Assembly (NCBI GenBank): GCA_023268425.1
Contig: JALRFN010000418.1
Coordinates: 1-9,307, forward strand
Length of the DNA stretch: 9,307 nucleotides
Direction of reading: 5' to 3'
DNA from: Burkholderiaceae bacterium
GTDB taxonomy: Bacteria > Pseudomonadota > Gammaproteobacteria > Burkholderiales > Burkholderiaceae_C
A model generated the notes under the pieces. That model did not search any database. It was not told where the DNA came from and saw nothing but the letters and a program-made list of their open reading frames with translations. This document shows, one piece after another, positions 1 to 6,927 of the stretch; position 1 is the first letter of the stretch, and each line of letters begins with the position of its first letter. The position numbers were made by a program, and so were the translations under genes.

Positions 1-45
1 AGCCATGGCCGCAGCGGCCAAAATCATTTTGAATTTGAATTTCAT
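1..45 (-). CDS. N-terminus of an exported protein, cut by the left edge
   Basis: Only the first 15 codons are present. They read MKFKFKMILAAAAMA on the minus strand, starting from the ATG whose complement is at 43-45. Two to three lysines followed by an alanine-rich hydrophobic run look like the start of a Sec signal peptide. A GGAG Shine-Dalgarno sequence lies about 7 bases upstream of the ATG (complement near 50-57), which supports this as a real start. The gene is co-directional with the DctP-type gene and begins 159 bases after its stop. In a standard TRAP operon the next gene would be the small membrane subunit dctQ, but this N-terminus looks more like a periplasmic or outer-membrane protein, for example a second binding protein or a porin. 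The family cannot be decided from 15 residues. Confidence 0.7.
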   Translation of the reverse strand, partial: MKFKFKMILAAAAMA

Positions 46-204
46 GGGGAGTCTCCGTACACAAGTGAAAAAATACACAGGAGCGAAGGTATCACCCGCG
101 TGCAAGGGCTGCCAACTGTGGCCTTCCACAGTCGGGTTAACCCTGACTCGGGGCGCCAAGCCATGTGGACGCGGCTTGCGCCCGGCGCACATCCAGAGCA
201 AACC
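46..204. other. Intergenic region with small inverted repeats
   Basis: This 159-base gap lies between the stop of the DctP-type gene and the start of the next minus-strand gene. It holds the hairpin-forming repeats listed separately at 115-147. On the minus strand there is a weak promoter candidate: TTGGCA (complement 110-115), an 18-base spacer, then TACCTT (complement 86-91). The -35 matches consensus at five of six positions but the -10 at only three of six. No run of T follows the hairpins on the minus strand, so I do not call a classical terminator. No small gene is convincing here. Confidence 0.4.
115..147. repeat. Two adjacent inverted repeats downstream of dctP-like gene
   Basis: First repeat: ACTGTGG (115-121), a 4-base loop, then CCACAGT (126-132), a perfect 7-base stem. 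Second: the perfect palindrome GGGTTAACCC (134-143), whose stem extends with GTC (131-133) pairing GAC (145-147) if T144 is bulged. The two stems share bases 131-132, so as drawn in full they would compete. Their place after a binding-protein stop fits a transcript-stabilising or attenuating structure between operon genes, but that role is inference. Confidence 0.5.
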
Positions 205-1287
205 TCAATAGGCGACCAGCGGACTTTGTGCGGCCTGCACCGCCGCGTCGAGCAAGTCGCCGCCGATGGCCGCGCGCAACTCGGCGTAGGCCGGCTGCAC
301 CGCCGCCTTCAGGCGCGCGCGCTGCGCCGCGTTGATGCTGTGGATGCGCGTTGTGCCGGCTTGACGAAGTGCGGCCAAAGCCTGGTCATTTTGGGTTTGA
401 GCGATTTGCGCACCGTAGGCCAGCGCATCGTTGAGGGCCGAGCGAATCAACGCTCGGTCGTTGAGCGCCAGATGCTCCCAAAAGCGCTGGTGGACCACCA
501 CCGCGTAGCCCACGTAGCCATGGTGGGTCAGCGTCAAGTCGCTTTGCACTTGGTTCATGCCCTGCGTCCAAAAATTGGACACCGGATTCTCGGTGCCATC
601 GACCACGCCCTTGGCCAAAGCCAAGCGTGTCTCCCGAAAGGCGAGCGAAACCGGATGTGCGCCCAAAGCGCGCATCTGCGCAGCCAGCACACGCGATGGC
701 TGCACGCGCATGCTCAAGCCCACAAAGTCCTCGGGTTCGCGCAGCGGCTTGTGCGCACTCATTTGTTTGAAGCCGTTGTCCAAATAGCCCAAACCGACCA
801 AGCGCAAACGCGTCAGGCCCTCCAGCAGACGCTGGCCAATCGGCCCTTGCGTGATGCGATGGATGGCCGCCTGGTCATCAAACAAGTACGGCAGACTGAA
901 GATTTCGAACTCGGGAAAGCCGATGCGCCCGAATTTCGACAGCGAAGGCGCCAACATGTCCACGGCACCAAGCTGTATGGCTTCCATCTCCTCGCGGTCA
1001 CCATAGAGGGTGCTGTTGGGGTAGACATCAACACGGATGCGGCCTTGCGAGCGCAGTTGAACCAAACTTTTGAAACGCAAGGCGGCCAGGCCCTTGGGGG
1101 TGTCAGGCGCCACCACGTGCGAAAAACGCAGCACCACAGCGGGGTCTTGCGCCCAAGCCGCACCCGCCAACAGCCAAGCAAAACAGGTCGCCACGAACCA
1201 AGCACCAGCAAGCCATGGGCCTCTGGCGTGCGCGCGCAGGTGGCCCGTGCGGCTGGGCCTTGATCTTGCTGAGGTGCGGGGGTTCAT
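205..1287 (-). CDS. dctP: TRAP transporter substrate-binding protein, DctP family
   Basis: This is the periplasmic solute-binding component of a tripartite ATP-independent periplasmic (TRAP) transporter; the family usually captures organic acids such as C4-dicarboxylates. The 360-residue length is a little above the usual 320-340 because of a long N-terminus. A hydrophobic stretch at about residues 24-46 ends in AGAAWA before QDP, a good signal peptidase I site. The mature part starts with VVLRFSHVVAPDTPKG, typical of the family. Arg194 in LSMRVQPS fits the conserved ligand-carboxylate arginine, and GTENPVSN (231-238) is the family hallmark. The ATG at 1285-1287 is chosen. An in-frame TTG at 1341 would add 18 residues, and neither start has a good Shine-Dalgarno. 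The gene is divergent from the dctS-like kinase gene, as in known dct regions. The exact substrate is inferred only; dctQ and dctM are not seen. Confidence 0.93.
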   Translation of the reverse strand: MNPRTSARSRPSRTGHLRAHARGPWLAGAWFVATCFAWLLAGAAWAQDPAVVLRFSHVVAPDTPKGLAALRFKSLVQLRSQGRIRVDVYPNSTLYGDREEMEAIQLGAVDMLAPSLSKFGRIGFPEFEIFSLPYLFDDQAAIHRITQGPIGQRLLEGLTRLRLVGLGYLDNGFKQMSAHKPLREPEDFVGLSMRVQPSRVLAAQMRALGAHPVSLAFRETRLALAKGVVDGTENPVSNFWTQGMNQVQSDLTLTHHGYVGYAVVVHQRFWEHLALNDRALIRSALNDALAYGAQIAQTQNDQALAALRQAGTTRIHSINAAQRARLKAAVQPAYAELRAAIGGDLLDAAVQAAQSPLVAY

Positions 1288-1356
1288 AGGCGCTATGCTA
1301 AGCGCCCGCGACGCTCCTGCGCTGCATCCCCGATTGTTCAACGTTTAAGCACCACC
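1288..1356. promoter_or_regulatory. Divergent control region between dctP-like and dctS-like genes
   Basis: These 69 bases separate the two divergent starts, so promoters and any operator for the minus-strand dctP-like gene and the plus-strand dctS-like gene should lie here or inside the flanking coding ends. GGCGCT (1289-1294) and AGCGCC (1301-1306) form a perfect 6-base inverted repeat with a 6-base centre, abutting the dctP-like ATG. A more AT-rich patch lies at 1331-1350. I could not find a convincing sigma-70 -35/-10 pair for either direction, which would suit activator-dependent promoters but does not prove them. Confidence 0.45.
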
Positions 1357-3435
1357 GTGAGCCTGACCAGCCCCGAACCGCCTCTTCACCTGCAAGCGCA
1401 TGTGCAGGTCGCGGGGTTGCGCTCGCGTTGGCCCATGTGGGCCTTGGCGAGCTTGCTGATTTTGGTCACCGCCATGGCCGTGTTGTTGGTGCTGTACCTG
1501 CGCGCGTTTGAGGCGCAAGAAACCCAGCGCCGCCGCAGCGCCGACGCACTGTGGCTGGAGCAAGGGGTGCAGTTCCACTTTCGGCGTTTGGAGCTCGATC
1601 TCCAAGCGCGTGCACGCCAAGACCTCGCGCCCAAGCGGCCTCTGGGCGTCGATCAGACCGCTCCCACACCCTACCCAAGCACCGCTCGCGACGAAGATGC
1701 CGACGCTTCCTCCGTGACCGTGACTGGCGGTCAACTGTGGAGTGACAACAAGGTGGTCTTGGCCCACGGCTGGCTGGACAAAGACGCGACCGCGCTCAAT
1801 GCCTCGGCGCGAGGTGATCGACTCGCGCATCCCACCAACGCCAAGGCCTTGGAGACCCAAAACCGCATCGTGCGCGGTCTGCAGCGCGCCAGTTACGCCG
1901 GCCCCATGTTGGACCGCCAAGGGCAAACCAGCGACGTGGTGTGGCTGAGTGTGCCGGTGTTCGAGCGCGGGGCTTGGGTGGGCAATTACGCGGCGCGTTT
2001 GTCCATGCAAGCGGCCATCGACGCCATGGTGCCAGCGTGGTTCCGTGCCCAACACCAACTCTCGCTGGTCGACGGACAACAAACCAAGCGCAAGGACGCC
2101 CTCCCCGACGGCGATGCACACTACGTGGCCTACATGGAGCTGCCCGGCACCGACTTGGGTTTGCGCGTCCAGCCCTTGGACACCACGCCGTTTTGGACCG
2201 TCCCGCGCATGCTGCTGGGCGCGGCCCTGCTGTTTTTATTGGGCACCGTGATCAGCTTGGTGGTGCTGCGTCGCGACATGCAAAAGCGCCTGCGGGTCGA
2301 AGGCTCGCTACAGGCGCAAGTGGCCTTGCGCACCGCCATGGAAAACGCGGTCACGCTGGGCTTGCGTGCCTGGGACTTGGACGGCCGGATTTTGTACGTC
2401 AACCAAGCCTTTTGCCGCATGGTGGGCTACGCAGAGGCCGAGCTGATCGGCCGTCAAGCCCCCTTGCCTTATTGGCCAAGCGATCAATTGGATGAACTGG
2501 GGCTGCTGCACCAAGGCGTGATCGCGCAAGGTACCTCCCAAAGCGGCATGGAGCTGAAGTTCCAGCACCGCGAGGGGCACTTGGTCGATGTGCTCATCCA
2601 TGAGGCACCGCTCACCGACGCGCGGGGCCGGCAGTTCGGCTGGATGAGTTCGGTCTTGGACATCAGCGAGCGCAAGCGCGCCGAGCGCATGGCGGCGCGC
2701 CAGCAAGAAAAGCTGGAAGCCTCCGGGCGCTTGGTCGCCATGGGCGAAGTCGCTTCCACCTTGGCCCACGAACTGAACCAGCCCCTGGGGGCGCTCAGTG
2801 GCTTTGCCACGGGCTTGCTCAACCGCATCCAAAGCGGCCGCGTGGACTGGGACACCGTGCCGCCGATCGTGGAACGCATGCAGCGACTGGCAGAAAAAGC
2901 GGGACGCATCATCCAGCGGGTCAACAGCTTTGCGCGGCGCCGAGAAATGGACAAACAGCCGCTGGCACTGTCTGGTTTTGTCAGCCGCTTGCTGCATCAG
3001 TTGCACCTGCCCAAGTCGGTTCACTTGAGTGCGAGCATGCCCAAGGAAGAGGTCTGGGTCGAGGCCGATGGACAGTTGCTGGAACATGCGGTGGTCAACG
3101 TGCTGAACAACGCGGTGCACTGGGCGCAACAAGGCAGCGCGCCAGCGCGCATCCAGGTGCGCTTGCACGAGGAAGCCGATACGGTGACGCTGACCATCAG
3201 CGACAGCGGGCCGGGCATCGGCGCCGATCACACCGAGCACATATTCAGCGCCTTTTACTCCGACAGCGAGGGGGGCATGGGCATGGGCTTGGCGATATGC
3301 CGCTCGGTGGTGGAAGCCCACGGCGGCCACATCGAAGTTGGTCGAGACGCCGCGTTGGGCGGGGCCCAATTCACGTTGTCACTGCCGAAGCGACCCGCAC
3401 GAAGCGAACAGGCAGCTCAGGAGCGCGTCACATGA
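1357..3435 (+). CDS. dctS: Membrane sensor histidine kinase, DctS-like
   Basis: This is the sensor half of a two-component system and would phosphorylate the regulator encoded next. From N to C (692 residues): a cytoplasmic tail; a membrane segment at about 27-48; a periplasmic region of about 235 residues that resembles a PDC/dCache ligand sensor and holds a polar, low-complexity stretch near 90-120; a second membrane segment at about 284-307; a PAS domain at about 325-440; a HisKA helix with the phospho-accepting His471 in AHELNQP; and a HATPase with N-box residues near 581-585, DSGPGIG (616-622) and GGMGMGL (639-645). The start is a GTG without an obvious Shine-Dalgarno; ATG at 1435 (Met27) is a less likely alternative because it would remove the cytoplasmic tail. 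The stop overlaps the next start (ATGA). Divergence from a DctP gene and the FixJ-type partner point to the DctS/DctR group; the ligand is not shown by sequence. Confidence 0.9.
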   Translation: MSLTSPEPPLHLQAHVQVAGLRSRWPMWALASLLILVTAMAVLLVLYLRAFEAQETQRRRSADALWLEQGVQFHFRRLELDLQARARQDLAPKRPLGVDQTAPTPYPSTARDEDADASSVTVTGGQLWSDNKVVLAHGWLDKDATALNASARGDRLAHPTNAKALETQNRIVRGLQRASYAGPMLDRQGQTSDVVWLSVPVFERGAWVGNYAARLSMQAAIDAMVPAWFRAQHQLSLVDGQQTKRKDALPDGDAHYVAYMELPGTDLGLRVQPLDTTPFWTVPRMLLGAALLFLLGTVISLVVLRRDMQKRLRVEGSLQAQVALRTAMENAVTLGLRAWDLDGRILYVNQAFCRMVGYAEAELIGRQAPLPYWPSDQLDELGLLHQGVIAQGTSQSGMELKFQHREGHLVDVLIHEAPLTDARGRQFGWMSSVLDISERKRAERMAARQQEKLEASGRLVAMGEVASTLAHELNQPLGALSGFATGLLNRIQSGRVDWDTVPPIVERMQRLAEKAGRIIQRVNSFARRREMDKQPLALSGFVSRLLHQLHLPKSVHLSASMPKEEVWVEADGQLLEHAVVNVLNNAVHWAQQGSAPARIQVRLHEEADTVTLTISDSGPGIGADHTEHIFSAFYSDSEGGMGMGLAICRSVVEAHGGHIEVGRDAALGGAQFTLSLPKRPARSEQAAQERVT

Positions 3436-4049
3436 ATCCCACCGCCCTGATCCACATTGTTGATGACGATGCGGATTTCCGCGACGCCTTGAACTGGTTG
3501 TTTGACTCGCGTGGACACGCCACCCAGACCTGGAGCAATGGCGAAGACTTTGTGAACGAAGCACGCAGGCTCGGGCCCAACTGGCCTTCGGCTGTCGTGC
3601 TGCTGGACATCCGCATGGAGCCCCTCTCGGGCCTGGCCACGTTTGAAGCACTCAAGGCCATGGGCTGTCCGTGGCTGGTGCTGTTTTTAACCGGACACGG
3701 CGACGTCAGCATGGCCGTCAGCGCGGTCAAGCACGGTGCCTGGGATTTTTTAGAAAAGCCCTTTCAAGACAACGTTTTGGTCGATCGAGTCGAGCAAGCT
3801 TTGGACAGCCTGCAAAGCGAAGACACCAAGCGCGCGCAGCGCCTGCGCGAAGCCTTGGCCAGTCTGAGTCAACGCGAACACGAGGTGCTCGATGAACTGC
3901 TGCAGGGCCACTACAACAAAACCATTGCCGACCATTTGGCCATCACGCCACGCACGGTGGAGTTCCACCGCGCGAATATTTTCGACAAACTCGGCGTGAG
4001 CTCAGCCATCGAATTGGCCCACCAACTCGGGCGCTACGGGCTGCGTTGA
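3432..4049 (+). CDS. dctR: Response regulator, FixJ/LuxR type, DctR-like
   Basis: This is a DNA-binding regulator, 205 residues, the expected size for FixJ/NarL-type proteins. The receiver domain (about 4-125) has the acidic pocket Asp11-Asp13, phospho-acceptor Asp59 in LLDIRME, Thr87 in LTGHGD and Lys109 in EKPF. The LuxR-type helix-turn-helix spans about 145-200 with LSQREHEVL and NKTIADHLAITPRTVEFHR. The ATG at 3432 overlaps the kinase stop, so the two are very likely translationally coupled; the frame stays open upstream to 3297, but only as an out-of-frame read through the kinase 3' end. Likely targets are the divergent dctP-like gene and perhaps its own operon (inference by analogy with dctSR systems). 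A short GC hairpin (4052-4065) follows the stop, and a strong terminator follows at about 4123. Confidence 0.92.
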   Translation: MNPTALIHIVDDDADFRDALNWLFDSRGHATQTWSNGEDFVNEARRLGPNWPSAVVLLDIRMEPLSGLATFEALKAMGCPWLVLFLTGHGDVSMAVSAVKHGAWDFLEKPFQDNVLVDRVEQALDSLQSEDTKRAQRLREALASLSQREHEVLDELLQGHYNKTIADHLAITPRTVEFHRANIFDKLGVSSAIELAHQLGRYGLR

Positions 4050-4122
4050 AACCCGCTGCGGCGGGCTGGACGCACGCCATGCGAGACATTTGGCGCGTAC
4101 CCGCGAGCAGCTGGTTGAAGGC

Positions 4123-4154
4123 AAAAAAACGGGCTGCATGGGCAGCCCGTTTTT
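4123..4154. terminator. Bidirectional intrinsic terminator between convergent genes
   Basis: ACGGGCTGC (4129-4137), a 4-base loop, then GCAGCCCGT (4142-4150) form a perfect 9-base GC-rich stem. It is flanked by seven A on the left (4123-4129) and five T on the right (4150-4154), so both strands give a stem followed by a U-run. It lies 74 bases past the dctR-like stop on the plus strand and about 38 bases past the symporter stop on the minus strand. The longer U-run serves the symporter direction. Confidence 0.93.
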
Positions 4155-4191
4155 CCTTGAGATGGATGCTTCTCAGTGGTTCAAGATGCGA

Positions 4192-5703
4192 TCACTTGAA
4201 ACGTTGGATCTCCCCGGAGTCGATCTTGGCCAAGAAGCGGGTGAGTTCTTCTTTGACCTTGGGCATCAACAGGTACAAGCCGATGATGTTGAAAATACTC
4301 ATGGCGAAGATGGCCGCGTCGGAAAAGTCAATCGCCGCGCTGAACGAGATCTGGCAACCGATGACCACAAATCCGCAGAACATCAACTTGTAAACCATCT
4401 CCGTGGTCGCGCCCTCACCAAACAGGTAGGTCCAGCCTTTGAGTCCGTAGTAAGACCAAGAGATCATGGTCGAGATCGCAAACATGATCACCGCCAAAGC
4501 CAGTGGGTAGCGGAACCAGTCGGCCGTGGCTTGGAAGGAAGCCGCCGTCAACTGCACACCCGACAAGCCAGCCGGGTTGGGGTAAGGCCCCATGTTCATG
4601 CCCGCAATGGTGATGACCAAGGCGGTCATGGTGCAAATCACCACCGTGTCGATGAAGGGCTCCAACAGAGACACCAAACCCTCGGTGATGGGCTCTTTGG
4701 TCTTCACCGTGCTGTGCGCAATCGCTGCAGAGCCGACACCGGCTTCGTTGGAGAAGGTCGCGCGCTTCAGGCCTTGGATCAAGGCCCCCACCATGCCGCC
4801 GGCGACCCCGTCAGCGCTGAATGCACCTGACCAAATTTGACCGAAGGCGTCGGGCAACTGGCCGAAATTGGCGATCAGCACAAACAAGGACATGGCGATG
4901 TACAACACCGCCATCCAGGGCACCAATTTCGCCGTCACTGCGGCGATCGAAGGCATGCCATTGACGATGACAGAAAAGACGAACGCCGCCAGCACCAGCC
5001 CCGTCACCCAGCCATAGCCTTCTGGAATGCCAAAGGTCTGCACGATCATGGCATTGGCTTGGTTGCCTTGGAACATGTTGCCACCGCCCAAGGCGCCAAG
5101 AATCACCATGATGGAAAAGAACACCGCCAGAATTTTCCCCAGCCCCGCCATGCCCTGCTCGGCCAAGCCGCGACTCAAGTAGTACATGGGGCCACCGCTG
5201 ACCGCGCCCGAGGGCAAGATGGTGCGGTACTTGACACCCAGGGTGCACTCGGTGAACTTGGAGGCCATGCCAAACAGGCCGACCATGATCATCCAAAACG
5301 TCGCCCCCGGCCCACCAATGGCCAAGGCTGCCCCCACGCCAGCGATATTGCCCAAGCCCACTGTCCCGGACAAGGCCGTGGCCAGCGCTTGAAAGTGGCT
5401 GGTTTCACCCGGGTCTTTGGGGTCTGAATAACAACCCCGCACGATGTTGATCGCCAATTTGAAACGTCGGAATTGAATGAAGCTGAAGTACAGCGAGAAC
5501 ACCACCGCAGCCAACAACAGCCAGCCCGCAATCAAAGGAAAGCTCGCCCCGCCCACATCGACCGTGGTGAAGATGGCGGCAGCAAACCAGCCGAGGTAGT
5601 CATTGAAAAAGGTATCGACCGCCGCATCCAAGCCTCCCGCTTGGGCCCAGCCCCATGGGGCCATGGCCAATGATGCGACCCACGCCGTGGGTTTGAACTT
5701 CAT
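4192..5703 (-). CDS. Alanine/glycine:cation symporter, AGCS family
   Basis: This is an inner-membrane sodium- or proton-coupled importer of small neutral amino acids such as alanine or glycine. The 503 residues fit the family (about 450-540) and hold roughly ten or more hydrophobic segments. Family motifs include SGTVGLGNIAGV (112-123), IGGPGATFWM (129-138), FSNEAGVGSA (317-326) and SYYGLKGWTYLFGE (417-430). The first about 22 residues (ending GWAQAGG) resemble a signal peptide, a common extension in proteobacterial members. The start is ATG 5703, with GGAG in AAGGAGTGTTT just upstream; an upstream in-frame start at 5730 would add only nine residues and lies before that ribosome site. It stands alone, convergent with dctR and divergent from pilT. 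Ion and substrate choice cannot be read from sequence alone. Confidence 0.95.
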   Translation of the reverse strand: MKFKPTAWVASLAMAPWGWAQAGGLDAAVDTFFNDYLGWFAAAIFTTVDVGGASFPLIAGWLLLAAVVFSLYFSFIQFRRFKLAINIVRGCYSDPKDPGETSHFQALATALSGTVGLGNIAGVGAALAIGGPGATFWMIMVGLFGMASKFTECTLGVKYRTILPSGAVSGGPMYYLSRGLAEQGMAGLGKILAVFFSIMVILGALGGGNMFQGNQANAMIVQTFGIPEGYGWVTGLVLAAFVFSVIVNGMPSIAAVTAKLVPWMAVLYIAMSLFVLIANFGQLPDAFGQIWSGAFSADGVAGGMVGALIQGLKRATFSNEAGVGSAAIAHSTVKTKEPITEGLVSLLEPFIDTVVICTMTALVITIAGMNMGPYPNPAGLSGVQLTAASFQATADWFRYPLALAVIMFAISTMISWSYYGLKGWTYLFGEGATTEMVYKLMFCGFVVIGCQISFSAAIDFSDAAIFAMSIFNIIGLYLLMPKVKEELTRFLAKIDSGEIQRFK

Positions 5704-5793
5704 AAACACTCCTTGTTGTCTGTTTTTCAAATCAGCACTTACATCAAGCTGACAAGAAAATGTAATGCTGCTTGGCGACTAAATCATCAGCAA

Positions 5794-5805
5794 TACTACT
5801 TAGTA
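5794..5805. promoter_or_regulatory. Short palindrome next to the TATAAT box, possible operator
   Basis: TACTA (5794-5798), CT, TAGTA (5801-5805) is a perfect 5-base inverted repeat with a 2-base centre. It sits where the spacer of the proposed pilT promoter would be, five bases before TATAAT. A regulator bound here would block or remodel that promoter. Twelve-base palindromes also occur by chance in AT-rich DNA, so confidence is low. Confidence 0.3.
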
Positions 5806-5810
5806 AAGGT

Positions 5811-5816
5811 TATAAT
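5811..5816 (+). promoter_or_regulatory. Candidate -10 box for pilT-like gene
   Basis: A perfect TATAAT lies 47 bases before the GTG start, implying a leader of roughly 40 bases. The -35 is poor, so the promoter may need an activator, or the match may be chance in an AT-rich stretch. Confidence 0.5.
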
Positions 5817-5863
5817 CGGTACCAAAAATACAAACTATCCCACCACTAAATTCACCCATAACT

Positions 5864-6856
5864 GTGGTCTACGCACTCATTGACCAATTGCTGGCGCACC
5901 CGTTCTCGGACCTGCATTTGCGCAGCGGCGAGCGGCCCATGGTGCGAATTCACGGCGAATTGCAAGCGATCGAAGACGTGGCGCCCTCCACGCCAGAAGA
6001 CATCAATGCCTTTCGCGAGGATTTGCTCACCCCAGTTGAACAGCAGCACTACACCCAAAACGGCGACGCGGATTTCGCGATCCAAAGGGGTGCAGTGCGC
6101 CTTCGCCTGAATTTTTTCAAGTCACTGCGCGGCCCGGGCTGTGCCATTCGGCGCTTGGCTGGCCGGGTGCCCGACATGGCCGCGCTGGGCATTCCCCGGG
6201 CGGCCCAAGAGGCGGTCCTCAATCACGCCAACGGCTTGATCGTGGTGACTGGCCCCACGGGCTCTGGCAAGTCCACCACCCTGGCCGCCATGATCAAGGC
6301 CTTGCACCAAGCGCGCAGCCCACACACCATCACGCTGGAAGACCCCATTGAATACGTGCACGAAAACACGCAGGGCCTCGTGACCCAGCGCCAAGTCGGC
6401 CGTGACACCCGCAGCTTCGCCAGCGGTTTGCGCTCGGCTTTGCGTGAAGACCCAGATGTGATCATGGTCGGTGAATTGCGCGACGCCGAGACCATCGGCT
6501 TGGCCTTGACGGCAGCCGAAACCGGCCACTTGGTTTTGAGCACCCTGCACACCCGCAACGCGCAAGGCAGCATCACCCGCATCATCGACAGCCTACCCAT
6601 GGAGCAGCAAAGCCACGCGCGCGTGCAACTGGCCGACGCACTGCGCTTGACTCTGAGCCAAGAGTTGTGGCCGCGGCGAGATCGATCGGGGCGCGTGGCC
6701 GCGTATGAGGTCATGCTGTGCACGCCAGCGGTTCAGCACCTGATTCGCGATCAAAAAACCTTCCAAATCGACAACACCATTCAAACCGCGCGACACGAGG
6801 GCATGCAAACCATGAAAGCCGCACGGCAAGCCTTGAAAGACCAAGGATTGGTCTGA
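5864..6856 (+). CDS. pilT: Type IV pilus retraction ATPase, PilT-like
   Basis: This is a cytoplasmic hexameric motor ATPase that would power pilus disassembly for twitching or DNA uptake. Its 330 residues are slightly shorter than typical PilT (about 345). The N-terminal part has SDLHLRSGERPMVRIHGEL, typical of PilT/PilU. Core motifs: Walker A GPTGSGKSTT (130-139), Asp box around EDPIEYVHEN (159 onward), Walker B DPDVIMVGELRD (196-207) and His box TGHLVLSTLHT (220-230). The C-terminal part has RVAAYEVML and AVQHLIRDQKTFQI, close to the PilT AIRNLIRE region. The start is GTG 5864, the only plausible one that keeps the SDLHL motif; I see no Shine-Dalgarno before it. The gene is alone, not beside pilU or other pilus genes, so it could be a secondary PilT paralogue. 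The PilT-versus-PilU call rests on motif impression. Confidence 0.92.
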   Translation: MVYALIDQLLAHPFSDLHLRSGERPMVRIHGELQAIEDVAPSTPEDINAFREDLLTPVEQQHYTQNGDADFAIQRGAVRLRLNFFKSLRGPGCAIRRLAGRVPDMAALGIPRAAQEAVLNHANGLIVVTGPTGSGKSTTLAAMIKALHQARSPHTITLEDPIEYVHENTQGLVTQRQVGRDTRSFASGLRSALREDPDVIMVGELRDAETIGLALTAAETGHLVLSTLHTRNAQGSITRIIDSLPMEQQSHARVQLADALRLTLSQELWPRRDRSGRVAAYEVMLCTPAVQHLIRDQKTFQIDNTIQTARHEGMQTMKAARQALKDQGLV

Positions 6857-6927
6857 AATTGATGATTGACCGGCACGCGCTCAAGTGAATCCATGACCTC
6901 TGTCGCCAACCACCTCAAGGTGCATCG
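6857..6927 (+). other. Gap between pilT and binding-protein gene, with mini-ORFs
   Basis: These 71 bases hold no terminator or clear promoter that I can recognise, so read-through from pilT is possible. Two tiny frames are open: ATG 6862 to TGA 6888 (8 residues) and ATG 6893 to TGA 6931 (12 residues, MTSVANHLKVHR). The second stop overlaps the binding-protein start as ATGA. The AAGG ribosome site of the binding protein is at 6917-6920. Confidence 0.3.

Larger units (their letters stand above)
5704..5863. promoter_or_regulatory. AT-rich divergent promoter region, symporter / pilT
   Basis: This 160-base region is clearly more AT-rich than its surroundings and must drive both the minus-strand symporter and the plus-strand pilT-like gene. 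On the plus strand a perfect TATAAT lies at 5811-5816. Its -35 is weak (TCAGCA at 5787-5792 with 18-base spacing, three of six matches). The symporter ribosome site is at its left end (complement of about 5706-5714). I could not settle a minus-strand promoter. Confidence 0.55.

Noticed and set aside
6..20. Perfect inverted repeat TGGCCGC-A-GCGGCCA
   Set aside because: It falls in alanine codons of a signal peptide and is explained by repeated GCC/GCG codons; a one-base centre cannot form a hairpin loop.
177..189. GC-rich inverted repeat TGCGCC-C-GGCGCA just after the dctP-like stop
   Set aside because: Only five pairs with a three-base loop and no U-run, so not enough for a terminator.
100..1263. 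Long plus-strand open frame (387 codons) opposite the dctP-like gene
   Set aside because: Its product is rich in Gln, His and Arg with no recognisable domain, and it lies wholly antisense to a clear family member; it is a GC-driven shadow.
1345..2121. Minus-strand open frame (258 codons) overlapping the 5' part of the kinase gene
   Set aside because: His/Gly/Gln-rich shadow frame; it would also cross the divergent control region.
2308..3369. Minus-strand open frame (353 codons) inside the kinase gene
   Set aside because: Antisense to PAS, HisKA and HATPase coding sequence with no domain signs of its own.
4090..4830. Plus-strand open frame (246 codons) opposite the symporter C-terminus
   Set aside because: It runs through the terminator and antisense to conserved symporter coding sequence; no domain.
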